This document shows positions 32,516-40,717 of a stretch of 64,000 bases of DNA, piece by piece. Location of the stretch: positions 1 to 64,000 of the forward strand of contig NZ_BMHE01000034.1 in NCBI RefSeq assembly GCF_014640555.1, in the 5' to 3' direction. This stretch comes from Paenibacillus marchantiophytorum (GTDB lineage: Bacteria; Bacillota; Bacilli; Paenibacillales; NBRC-103111). The position numbers and the translations under genes are program-made. The stretch's first letter is position 1. Every line of letters starts with the position of its first letter. The notes under the pieces were generated by a model that ran no database searches, had not been told where the DNA came from, and saw only the letters and a program-made list of their open reading frames with translations.

Positions 32516-32905
32516 ATGAGTGAAGTACAAGCCAATTTGTTATACACCAAAGACCATGAGTGGGTAGAGAAGCTGTCGGATACGGTTGTACGTGTGGGCA
32601 TTACCGATTTTGCCCAAGATCAATTGGGTGATATTGTGTTTGTGGAACTTCCTAAGGTCGGAACAGCTATTACCGCGAACGAAAGCATCGGGAGTGTGGA
32701 ATCCGTCAAAACGGTTTCAGATATTTTTTCTCCCATTTCAGGCAAAGTGACGGCTGTGAACAGTGCATTGGAAGGTTCTCCTGAACTCGTGAACAGCGCG
32801 TCTTTCAGCGAAGGCTGGATGGTTGAAGTGGAAGTATCGGGTGCTGATGCCTTGGAAGGCTTGCTTACAGCAGACGAATACGCGTCGTACATTGGCAATG
32901 ACTAG
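32516..32905 (+). CDS. gcvH: glycine cleavage system H protein
   Basis: A 129-residue lipoyl carrier, MSEVQANLLYTKDHEWVE. The lipoylated lysine is Lys65 in SVESVKTVSDIFSP. It shuttles the aminomethyl group between P- and T-proteins. It is transcribed away from the gcvT operon, on the other side of the riboswitch, so it is not under the glycine switch. A possible promoter has TTGACT near 32450. The next intrinsic terminator is 200 bases downstream. Confidence 0.97.
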   Translation: MSEVQANLLYTKDHEWVEKLSDTVVRVGITDFAQDQLGDIVFVELPKVGTAITANESIGSVESVKTVSDIFSPISGKVTAVNSALEGSPELVNSASFSEGWMVEVEVSGADALEGLLTADEYASYIGND

Positions 32906-33104
32906 ATAGATCAAGGAATGGAGAGCTTCTCTCATATTCTTCGCGCAAAAGCAGTAAAAACCGAATGATTATTTTTCTCTAGGATAAACAGGTCCGAGCA
33001 TTAGTATAGTATCTTTGGAGTAGTTGACGAAGAATAAAAGAACTCTTACAAATACTTTATGGAGCTGCATTGTAGAGAGTTCCCGAATTTGCTGTTTAAA
33101 TACT
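32906..33104. other. gene-free stretch after gcvH
   Basis: I see no gene, repeat or conserved element between the gcvH stop and the terminator at 33105. It is AT-rich with several in-frame stops on both strands. Confidence 0.5.
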
Positions 33105-33147
33105 AAGGCATTCTATCCCACAAATTGAGTGGAAAGAATGCTTTTTT
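33105..33147 (+). terminator. intrinsic terminator downstream of gcvH
   Basis: AAGGCATTCTATCC pairs with GGAAAGAATGCTTT (one bulge) and is followed by a T-run. Confidence 0.75.
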
Positions 33148-33302
33148 ACATTAACTTCTTAATCTAATAATTAATGCTCATTAAATGTTAATTGTTATAT
33201 ATCGACAAATAACTCCATCTTTTTCATGACAAAATAGGAAATAAGTGCTAAAATAGATGTAAATATCAGGAATTTTATTAGAGAAATAGGGAGAGTGTAG
33301 TT

Positions 33303-33992
33303 TTGAAGAAGCTATTAATAGGTTCAATTGTTTTACTGATAGTTTTATCTGGGTGTACATCTGCAAAATACAAGCAAAGTATTGAAGCAGGAAATAAGGC
33401 GCTCGTTGATAAGAAATATGCCGAAGCGGTTACAGCATTTTCTACAGCAGTTGCTGAGGAGCCTAAAAATGCTGAAGCCAAACAAAAGTTAGATGACGCA
33501 AAAATAAAACAAGATGAAGAAATAAAAGCAAAAGAAGAGGCTGAGAAAAAAGCAAAAGAAGAAGCCGAGAAGAAAGAAAAAGATGCAGTTAGCAAATATG
33601 TAACCAGTATTAAAGAAACAACTAATCAACTATTGACTATTAATACTAATTGGGATCAATTGCGTAAGGCCTCCGCAAGTGGGGAAGTGGACAATGCAAC
33701 ATTTGGTAAGTTGGTTTCAGATAAATTTATTCCGGCTGCAACTACTCTAGTAGAAAAAATACAAAAAGTTTCAGCACCTTCAGAAGAAATTCGTCTAATT
33801 CATGAGTTATACATTTCATCTGCAGAAAAGCAACAACAAGCTTTTACAGAAATAGTAGCTGCAATTAATTCAGGTGATATGTCCAAGATTACAAAAGCTA
33901 ATCAACTCCTTACAGATGCCCAGAAATCTGAAAGAGATTATGTTGCAAAGTTAAAACCAATTTTAGATAAATACAAGTTATCTATTGAATAG
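33303..33992 (+). CDS. TPR-like lipoprotein with coiled coil
   Basis: A 229-residue exported lipoprotein from a TTG start (GGGAGAG upstream). The signal peptide MKKLLIGSIVLLIVLSGC ends in a lipobox LSGC, so Cys18 would be lipidated. Residues 22-62 fit one TPR-like helix pair (SIEAGNKALVDKKYAEAVTA, then AVAEEPKNAEAKQKL). Residues 64-95 are a charged coiled coil (EEIKAKEEAEKKAKEEAEKK). The remainder is helical without a recognised family. It is probably anchored on the outer face of the membrane. No neighbour on the same strand is close, and a terminator follows. Function unknown. Confidence 0.82.
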   Translation: MKKLLIGSIVLLIVLSGCTSAKYKQSIEAGNKALVDKKYAEAVTAFSTAVAEEPKNAEAKQKLDDAKIKQDEEIKAKEEAEKKAKEEAEKKEKDAVSKYVTSIKETTNQLLTINTNWDQLRKASASGEVDNATFGKLVSDKFIPAATTLVEKIQKVSAPSEEIRLIHELYISSAEKQQQAFTEIVAAINSGDMSKITKANQLLTDAQKSERDYVAKLKPILDKYKLSIE

Positions 33993-34044
33993 GATTTCGT
34001 AAATAAGAAAAATGATAGTTGGCAATTCAAAGAGCATATTGTAA

Positions 34045-34084
34045 GAGAAGCATACAAGTTAAACTGTATGCTTCTTTTTTATTT
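34045..34084 (+). terminator. intrinsic terminator after the TPR-like lipoprotein gene
   Basis: AGAAGCATACA pairs with TGTATGCTTCT around AGTTAAAC and is followed by TTTTTATTTT. Confidence 0.9.
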
Positions 34085-34147
34085 TAAAGATGTAGTCAAA
34101 TGTTCCTACCAACACTGTTAGTATTATTACTTTAAAGGAGGTTTACC

Positions 34148-34243
34148 ATGTTATCGTCTAAGAAAAAGTTAGTTTGCAAAATGGTTTTATGCGCGTTATT
34201 GGTTGTTGCAGGGGGGCCAGTTTATTTGGAATTCAGAAGGTGA
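34148..34243 (+). pseudogene. 31-codon ORF with strong ribosome site, likely truncated exported protein
   Basis: AAAGGAGG lies 6 bases before an ATG that opens MLSSKKKLVCKMVLCALLVV. This is a signal-peptide-like sequence with a basic N terminus and a hydrophobic core. It runs into AGGPVYLEFRR and a stop. A run of six G at the hydrophobic-core boundary is a likely frameshift site. Either the rest of the gene has been lost, or this is a genuine short membrane peptide. Confidence 0.4.
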
Positions 34244-34333
34244 TCTTCCTGTAGGCAGTCTCGTGCTCCTGCTATCTTCCAACTGGAAAACTGTTTTCCT
34301 GTGACGGTTAAGTGGTTATTCGTCCTCAAAGCT

Positions 34334-34385
34334 AATAGGCTGCTCGCCAGTGTTCAACTGGCAAAGCAGCCTATTGTTCTTTTTC
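34334..34385 (+). terminator. nested-hairpin terminator
   Basis: The outer stem AATAGGCTGCT/AGCAGCCTATT encloses an inner GCCAGT/ACTGGC hairpin and leads into GTTCTTTTTC. It ends the unit that contained the 34148 remnant, upstream of the serine hydrolase gene. Confidence 0.8.
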
Positions 34386-34484
34386 AAGAACAATAGGTTC
34401 ACTCTGCGTTCATATAAATTTGATATGATTTCTCAAGGAAGTCATGACTTCGTTATCAAAAATAGGAAGAATGTTGGAGGCTCT

Positions 34485-36413
34485 ATGAACTCATTGTCTA
34501 TGAAGAAGATCTCTCGTACAATGCTGATATGGATGCTGCTGATCGTTGGGGTGGGGACTGGTTTTATGGGGACTCAGGCATCGGCGGCGGGAGCAGCAGA
34601 TTTGAACGATGATGTCCAGTTAACGGCATTTATTGATGGTATTATGAAAGCGAATATGGATAATTTCAAAATTCCAGGGACGGTCGTCACGATCGTCAAG
34701 GATGGGAAGATCATGCTGGCTAAGGGTTATGGTCACGCTAACCTGGAAGAAGGCACGCTGGTTAACCCTGAGACCAGCCTGTTCCGGATTGCTTCAACAA
34801 CGAAGCTGTTTACATGGACCGCGGTCATGCAATTGGTCGAGCAGGGGAAGATCGATCTTAATACCGACGTCAATACGTATTTAAAAACTGTGAAACTACC
34901 GTCCACCTATTCGCAGCCAGTTACGATGCATCATCTCATGACCCATACGGCCGGATTTGAGGAAGGGGGCGTTGGTTATCAAATCACGACCGATCCTGGG
35001 AAACTGCCGGTATCGATTTCGGAAACGCTTGCCAAGCATATGCCAGCGCTTGTTCGGCCACCGGGCGAGATGATGTCCTATTCCAACTATGGAGCCGCGC
35101 TGGCTGGACTCATTGTCGAAGAAGTTAGCGGTATGCCTTACAATGACTACATTCAGACCCATATCTTTGATCTGCTCCAAATGAAATATGCTACTGTGCA
35201 GGAGCCGATTTCAGTGTCTTTAGAGCCCTATGCCATGCTCGGCTATGCGCGAGAAAACGGCAAATTCGTAACCAAGCCACCTACTTTCGAAGGGGGGTTC
35301 CGACCTGCAGGATCAGCGGCGGTTTCGGCGATTGATATGGCCCATTTCATGATTGCCCATCTACAGGATGGACGTTATGCCGGCAAACAAATGCTAAAGC
35401 CCGAAACGCTCAGATTGATGCAATCACCTGCTTTCCAGTTTGATGAGCGATTGCCGGGTATGGATCTTGGCTTCATCGAACAGAGAATGAACGGATTGCG
35501 GGTTATTTCTCATGGAGGCGCCGACACGCTGTTCACGACGGAATTATATCTTGTCCCTGACAAGAAAATCGGGATTTTCGTTTCTTCAAGCGGAGGCGAT
35601 GGAGGAGCGTCAGCGTCAGGGTTGGCGAAAGCCTTTTTCGATCGCTACTATCCAGCCCAAGCAGTCAAACTGCCGCCAGTGTCAGCCGAACTTGAGAAGG
35701 ACGTGCAGAAGTATGCCGGTTCTTATCAATTCACGCGTCGAAACCACAGTGATATCGATAAGTTTTTCAGTTTCCTGTCGCAGATCAGCATTGGGGTGAC
35801 AGATAACCGACTCTCGATTGGGAGCGGAGCGGAGCAGCAAGTATTCGCTCCGATTGGACCAAATTTATTCCAGGATGTCGAAAGCGCGCACCAAATCGGA
35901 TTCCGCACGGATGCTTCTGGCAAAGTCACTCACCTGCTGCTTGATATTCTTCCTGGAATGCCGCTCGAACCGACACCGCTGCTCGATCGTTCGAAGTTCT
36001 GGTTTGTATTGCTCGGCATCTCGGTTATTCTGTTCATCAGCGTATTGCTAGGGTCAGCCTATCGCAGACGCGACATTAAAGCGATGCCGAAATGGCAAAA
36101 ATGGGCAATCCGGTTGTCCACTGCTACCGCTGTTTGGGCGCTGGCGACTCTCATGGCCACGTTCCTCGTGGTGTTGAATATGGATTTGCTGGACCGACTT
36201 AGCCGCATTACGCAGCAGTTGAATCTGTATTTATTCATGCCCATCATCCTGGTCGGATTGACGGTGACGATGGTGGCTTTTGCAGTCATGGCATGGAAAG
36301 GCAGCTACTGGACGGCGCTCAAGCGCGTGCATTACACGCTCGTTGTATTAGCATCAGTGGTTATGAGTTTATTTTACTATCATTGGAATTTACTGGGGTG
36401 GCAGTTTGGTTGA
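34485..36413 (+). CDS. membrane-anchored serine hydrolase (beta-lactamase/PBP4* class C-like)
   Basis: A 642-residue protein. The ATG at 34485, with TTGGAGG upstream, is preferred to an earlier in-frame start. A signal peptide spans about residues 1-33 (ends ASAAG). Residues 45-390 are a beta-lactamase-fold serine hydrolase: catalytic S-T-T-K near 104 (FRIASTTKLFTW), YSNYG as the Y-x-N motif near 205, and HGGADTL near 345 as the third motif. A linker domain follows, then four transmembrane helices between about 508 and 640. Such proteins include PBP-like peptidases and esterases; the substrate is unknown. It lies 56 bases upstream of a two-component system on the same strand. Confidence 0.9.
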   Translation: MNSLSMKKISRTMLIWMLLIVGVGTGFMGTQASAAGAADLNDDVQLTAFIDGIMKANMDNFKIPGTVVTIVKDGKIMLAKGYGHANLEEGTLVNPETSLFRIASTTKLFTWTAVMQLVEQGKIDLNTDVNTYLKTVKLPSTYSQPVTMHHLMTHTAGFEEGGVGYQITTDPGKLPVSISETLAKHMPALVRPPGEMMSYSNYGAALAGLIVEEVSGMPYNDYIQTHIFDLLQMKYATVQEPISVSLEPYAMLGYARENGKFVTKPPTFEGGFRPAGSAAVSAIDMAHFMIAHLQDGRYAGKQMLKPETLRLMQSPAFQFDERLPGMDLGFIEQRMNGLRVISHGGADTLFTTELYLVPDKKIGIFVSSSGGDGGASASGLAKAFFDRYYPAQAVKLPPVSAELEKDVQKYAGSYQFTRRNHSDIDKFFSFLSQISIGVTDNRLSIGSGAEQQVFAPIGPNLFQDVESAHQIGFRTDASGKVTHLLLDILPGMPLEPTPLLDRSKFWFVLLGISVILFISVLLGSAYRRRDIKAMPKWQKWAIRLSTATAVWALATLMATFLVVLNMDLLDRLSRITQQLNLYLFMPIILVGLTVTMVAFAVMAWKGSYWTALKRVHYTLVVLASVVMSLFYYHWNLLGWQFG

Positions 36414-36469
36414 TGCCGCCTTCCGCCCATAAGGGACTAATTCGAAAGAAATTGGAGATGTGAAGGCGC

Positions 36470-37144
36470 ATGGCCAAAATTTTAATCGCCGACGACGATG
36501 TTTATATTCGCGAGCTGATGACCTTATTTTTGCAGAATGAAGGATTTGAAATCTTGGAGGCAAAAGACGGTGTTGAAGCATTGGCGATTATGGAGGAAAC
36601 TCGGATAGATCTGGTGATCCTCGACATCATGATGCCTCAATTAGACGGTTGGGAGCTGTGCAGGGAGATCAGGCGAATCGATGCGAATATTCCGCTCCTG
36701 ATGGTCACGGTCAAGGGCGAATCTGGGCAGAAAGTAAAAGGATTTCAGCTTGGCACGGACGATTATTTAACGAAGCCGTTCGATCCGCTGGAGCTTGTGA
36801 TGAGAGTAAAAGCGCTGCTGAAAAGATATATGATTGCGTCTTCACAAACGGCACAACTAGGCGGCATTACGCTGAATCGCCGCAATTTCCAAGTGATTCG
36901 GGGCGACGAGATTTTTACCTTGCCGTTAAAAGAATTCGAGCTGCTGTTCAAGCTGGCTAACCAACCTGGGCAAATTTTTACCAGGGAGCAGTTGATCACT
37001 CAGATCTGGGGAATGAATTATGAAGGCGATGACCGCACCGTGGATGTTCACATTAAACGGCTCAGGGAACGATTTGCCAACGATTCGCATCATTTTCAAA
37101 TTGAAACTGCCCGCAGTCTAGGGTACCGGCTAGTGATTACATGA
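36470..37144 (+). CDS. OmpR/PhoB-family response regulator
   Basis: A 224-residue regulator. Residues 3-115 are a receiver domain: acidic cluster DDD at 8-10, phospho-Asp52 in LVILDIMMPQLDG, and Lys in YLTKPFDPLEL near 103. Residues 130-222 are a winged-helix DNA-binding domain (LPLKEFELLFKLANQPGQIF, then YEGDDRTVDVHIKRLRE). The ATG is preceded by GGAGATG. It overlaps the histidine kinase gene by 4 bases and is likely to control the serine hydrolase and DUF418 genes that flank it. That last point is inferred from context. Confidence 0.95.
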   Translation: MAKILIADDDVYIRELMTLFLQNEGFEILEAKDGVEALAIMEETRIDLVILDIMMPQLDGWELCREIRRIDANIPLLMVTVKGESGQKVKGFQLGTDDYLTKPFDPLELVMRVKALLKRYMIASSQTAQLGGITLNRRNFQVIRGDEIFTLPLKEFELLFKLANQPGQIFTREQLITQIWGMNYEGDDRTVDVHIKRLRERFANDSHHFQIETARSLGYRLVIT

Positions 37145-38496
37145 TGATCAAAACCTTATATGTCAGGGTCATTTGCACCTTTCTGGCCGTCATTATTTTC
37201 AGCTTGCTGTCTGCTTTCTATATTGGCTATTTTCTATTCAATAAAGAAATCAACCATGCCGGACAAGAGGATATGATTGCGGTAGGCGAAGAAATTATAC
37301 GTCTCTATGAGCAGACTAAACCCGATGACCGGGAAGCATTCCTGAAGCGTATGGTCAAAGTATCTTCTTATCCAATCCATATGTATGAAGATACTGACAA
37401 AGTTACGTACTATGACTTAAACCATACGAATAGCGTTGAAATAGCGCCGGAAGCGGTGCGTCATGTGCTGAATGGAGAGGTGTATCGTTCTCCTGGCAAC
37501 GTTAGTCAGACGTTCATCGGGCTTCCTTTCTCATTCGCAGGGAAGTCGCACGCCATGTTCATGCAATTTTCTCCACAGAACGAAAATATGATTAATCGGA
37601 TGGTCTTTTTCGTCCTCATTCTCGCTTTGCTGATTGGGAGTCTATGCATCTTGGTAGCGGCCAGGTATTTGGTGAAACCTCTCCAAGTGTTGACGCAAGC
37701 AACCAAACGTTTAGCGAAAGGCGATTTCGACGTTGAAATAAAAACGAAACGCTTGGACGAAATGGGCGCTCTGACGCAAAGCTTTAACGAAATGGCAAGT
37801 GCGCTTAAAAAGGTGGAGCAGATGAGGCAGGATTTCGTTTCGAACGTTTCTCACGAAATTCAAACACCGTTAACGTCGATTTCCGGATTCGCTACGGCCA
37901 TGAAGAACAGCAGCTTGGTAGCGGAAAGTCATCGCAATCATTATCTGGACATCATTATCGCGGAGAGCGGGCGCCTATCCAGACTTAGCGATAATTTGCT
38001 GAAACTTGCATCCCTGGATTCGGAGCATCATCCGTTCGACGCGACTACGTATCATCTCGACGAGCAAATCAGGCAAATCGTGGTCACTTGCGAGCCCCAA
38101 TGGTTGGTCAAAGATATTGTCATCGATTTAGACATGGACGTTGCTCTCAAAATAAAAGCAGACCGCGATCAACTGAATCAAGTATGGATGAATATACTCG
38201 GCAACAGTATCAAATTTACGCCCGCAGGCGGGCATATCCAAGTTCGTATTACCCATGCTGCGGATGAAATTGTCGTGGCCATTTCCGATTCGGGGATTGG
38301 CATAGCGCCGGAGCACCTCGAACATGTCTTCGAGCGCTTCTATAAAACAGATCCATCGCGAAACCGCAGCATTGGCGGCAATGGTCTGGGGCTTGCGATT
38401 GCAAAGAAAATTGTAACTCTTCATCATGGCACCATCACAATGAACAGTCAGATTGGCCAAGGGACGACGGTGGTTGTCCAACTGCCTTCAAGGTAA
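37141..38496 (+). CDS. sensor histidine kinase
   Basis: A 451-residue kinase. Transmembrane helices at about residues 8-31 and 157-179 enclose an extracellular domain of about 125 residues. HAMP follows (180-232). The DHp domain has phospho-His near 238 in FVSNVSHEIQTPLTSI. The ATPase domain has the N box (NQVWMNILGNSIKFTP), the G1 box (ISDSGIGIAP), the F box (VFERFYKTD) and G2 (GNGLGLAIAKKIV). It is translationally coupled to the response regulator (ATGA overlap). The extracellular domain has no recognised ligand motif; given the upstream penicillin-binding-like hydrolase, a wall-related signal is possible. Confidence 0.95.
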   Translation: MMIKTLYVRVICTFLAVIIFSLLSAFYIGYFLFNKEINHAGQEDMIAVGEEIIRLYEQTKPDDREAFLKRMVKVSSYPIHMYEDTDKVTYYDLNHTNSVEIAPEAVRHVLNGEVYRSPGNVSQTFIGLPFSFAGKSHAMFMQFSPQNENMINRMVFFVLILALLIGSLCILVAARYLVKPLQVLTQATKRLAKGDFDVEIKTKRLDEMGALTQSFNEMASALKKVEQMRQDFVSNVSHEIQTPLTSISGFATAMKNSSLVAESHRNHYLDIIIAESGRLSRLSDNLLKLASLDSEHHPFDATTYHLDEQIRQIVVTCEPQWLVKDIVIDLDMDVALKIKADRDQLNQVWMNILGNSIKFTPAGGHIQVRITHAADEIVVAISDSGIGIAPEHLEHVFERFYKTDPSRNRSIGGNGLGLAIAKKIVTLHHGTITMNSQIGQGTTVVVQLPSR

Positions 38497-38513
38497 ATGG
38501 GGGGGGGATTGAA

Positions 38514-39704
38514 ATGGCTGGACAACCGAATAGATTGTCTATCATTGACAGTATGCGGGGTTTTAGTTTGCTGGGAATTTTGCTGGCGAATATGCTTATT
38601 TTTCAATATGGCATATGGGGTAAAGATGAGATGGCGGTCTATTCCTTATCACAAGTGGACTCGATTACGAGGACGCTTTTACATATTTTTGTAGAGGGCA
38701 GTTTTATGCCGATTTTCACATTTTTATTTGGTTTTGGCATGATTAACATGCAGGAAAGCCTTGCAGCCAAAGGGTTAAAGCCAAGAAGATATTTGGGGCG
38801 ACGGTTTCTGTTGTTGTTTGCAGTAGGTATTGCACATGGCACTTATTTATGGGAAGGCGATATACTGGGGTTCTATGGAGGTATGGGGATTTTCCTGCTG
38901 CTTTTTATGAATCGCAAAGCCAAGACGCTGCTCATTGTGGGAGCCTTGCTGCTGGGGTTATTCGGTCTGCTTGGGTTAGCTCCTGAAAGCACGAATCATT
39001 TGTCTTCAATGGAAGACAAAGTTCGCATGGAAGCTTATGTCAAGGATACGTTCACCATTTATGGAACGGGCAGCTATGAAGAAATTAAGCATCACCGAAA
39101 TACCGCGGACCCACTTGGATTACATGAATACTTGATTATTACCATGATGCTGTTCGCCCCTCTTATGACAGCGCCGCTGTTTATATTCGGTATGTATGCG
39201 GCCAAGAAACAATGGTTTCGAGAGCCGGATAACGTACGTGCCGTTTATTTGAAAAGAATGCTGATTTTCCTGCCCATTGGCGTGTTGCTGAAAGCAGCGA
39301 AAGCTGTGTTTCCTGACTATGGCTGGAGCGAAATGGGCGAGATGATTGGATCGAATCTGTTATCGCTTGGCTATATTTTCGCTTTTGCGCTATGTTATGT
39401 GTCAGCTAAATCTTCCCCTTGGCTGTTGCGCTTCGAAGCGGTCGGCAAGTTGTCGCTGACGAATTATCTGCTGCAATCCGTGATAGGCACAACGATTTTC
39501 TATGGCTATGGTCTTGGCTGGTTCGGTAAAATGGGTGTGCTTGCAGGTTGCGGACTTGCTTTGATCATTTACCTCGGTCAACTTTTTTTCAGTCGGTGGT
39601 ACCTGACACATTTTACATATGGACCGGTGGAACGCGTGCTCCGGATGTGGACTTATTTATCTTTCAATGGGAAGGCAACGAAGAAAGTTCAGCCCCAGAA
39701 CTAA
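38514..39704 (+). CDS. DUF418-family (YeiB-like) membrane protein
   Basis: A 396-residue protein with about ten transmembrane segments. It starts MAGQPNRLSIIDSMRGFSLL, with the family's R-x-x-x-[IL]-D-x-[ML]-R-G-[FI] N terminus. It carries FMPIFTFLFGFGM and, near the C terminus, GKLSLTNYLLQSVIGTTIFY, which are DUF418 signatures. The ATG at 38514 has GGGGGGG upstream. The family is distantly related to acyltransferase-3-like membrane proteins and no function is established. It begins 17 bases after the histidine kinase gene and ends the 34485-39704 unit, followed by a strong terminator. Confidence 0.92.
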   Translation: MAGQPNRLSIIDSMRGFSLLGILLANMLIFQYGIWGKDEMAVYSLSQVDSITRTLLHIFVEGSFMPIFTFLFGFGMINMQESLAAKGLKPRRYLGRRFLLLFAVGIAHGTYLWEGDILGFYGGMGIFLLLFMNRKAKTLLIVGALLLGLFGLLGLAPESTNHLSSMEDKVRMEAYVKDTFTIYGTGSYEEIKHHRNTADPLGLHEYLIITMMLFAPLMTAPLFIFGMYAAKKQWFREPDNVRAVYLKRMLIFLPIGVLLKAAKAVFPDYGWSEMGEMIGSNLLSLGYIFAFALCYVSAKSSPWLLRFEAVGKLSLTNYLLQSVIGTTIFYGYGLGWFGKMGVLAGCGLALIIYLGQLFFSRWYLTHFTYGPVERVLRMWTYLSFNGKATKKVQPQN

Positions 39705-39742
39705 CTCGAAGCCTAATTCATCTCCGTGCACAAAATTGCAGG

Positions 39743-39770
39743 AAACCTAGCCGCACGCTAGGTTTTTTTC
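39743..39770 (+). terminator. intrinsic terminator of the serine-hydrolase/two-component unit
   Basis: AAACCTAGC pairs with GCTAGGTTT around CGCAC and is followed by a T-run (TTTTC). Confidence 0.9.
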
Positions 39771-39798
39771 ATTGGCGTCCACCGCAGACTTCCTTGCT

Positions 39799-39838
39799 GT
39801 AGAGGTTTTCGCTCGCAAAGGGAGTCTAATGAACTATC
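39799..39838 (+). repeat. 40-bp direct repeat flanking array 2, left copy
   Basis: It resembles 40769-40808, with shared blocks GAGGT, CGCTCGCAAAG and TCTAATGAACT at matching spacing. The two copies lie on either side of the 113-bp array, 970 bases apart. Confidence 0.7.
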
Positions 39839-39843
39839 ATTTG

Positions 39844-40717
39844 CCGATTCGCTGATTTGGCGTGCTTTTCTCATGCCGTAAGGTTGTTTTTCAACCTTAC
39901 TGGGGAGGTTCTGGCTGAACCTGCAGCCGTAACGCTGTATTTCAGCGTTAACTGCACCGATTCGCTGATTTGGCATGCTGTTCTTATGCCGTAAGGTTGT
40001 TTTTCAACCTTACGGGGTTGGTTCTGGCTGATGCCGCAGCTTTAACGCTGTATTTCAGCGTTAACTGCACCGCTTCACTGATTTGGCGTGCTTTTCTCAT
40101 GCCGTAAGGTTGTTTTTCAACCTTACGGGGTTGGTTCTGGCTGATGCCGCAGCTGTAACGCTGTATTTCAGCGTTAACTGCACCGCTTCACTGATTTGGC
40201 GTGCTTTTCTCATGCCGTAAGGTTGTTTTTCAACCTTACGGGGTTGGTTCTGGCTGATGCCGCAGCTTTAACGCTGTATTTCAGCGTTAACTGCACCGAT
40301 TCGCTGATTTGGCATGCTGTTCTTATGCCGTAAGGTTGTTTTTCAACCTTACGGGGTTGGATCTGGCTGATGCCGCAGCTTTAACGCTGTATTTCAGCGT
40401 TAACTGCACCGCTTCACTGATTTGGCATGCTTTTCTCATGCGGTAAGGTTGTTTTTCAACCTTACGGGGTTGGATCTGGCTGATGCCGCAGCTTTAACGC
40501 TGTATTTCAGCGTTAACTGCACGGATTCGCTGATTTGGCATGCTGTTCTTATGCCGTAAGGTTGTTTTTCAACCTTACGGGGTTGGTTCTGGCTGATGCC
40601 GCAGCTTTAACGCTGTATTTCAGCTTTAACTGCACCGCTTCACTAATTTGGCATGCTTTTCTCATGCGGTAAGGTTGTTTTTCAACCTTACGGGGTTGGA
40701 TCTGGCTGAACCTGCAG
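39844..40717 (+). repeat. 113-bp hairpin repeat array 2 (8 A hairpins, 7 B hairpins)
   Basis: An exact 113-bp period. Hairpin A (GTAAGGTTG-TTTTT-CAACCTTAC) starts at 39878, 39991, 40104, 40217, 40330, 40443, 40556 and 40669. Hairpin B (TTAACGCTG-TATTT-CAGCGTTAA) starts near 39929, 40042, 40155, 40268, 40381, 40494 and 40607; the first and last B vary slightly. The A-to-B gap is about 28 bases and the B-to-A gap about 39. The spacer before A comes in two versions (ATTCGCTGATTTGG, TTCACTGATTTGG), interleaved along the array. Orientation is opposite to array 1. Confidence 0.97.

Noticed and set aside
39844..40717. CRISPR array
   Set aside because: The period of 113 bp is too long, there are no unique spacers, each unit holds two palindromes, and no cas genes are present.
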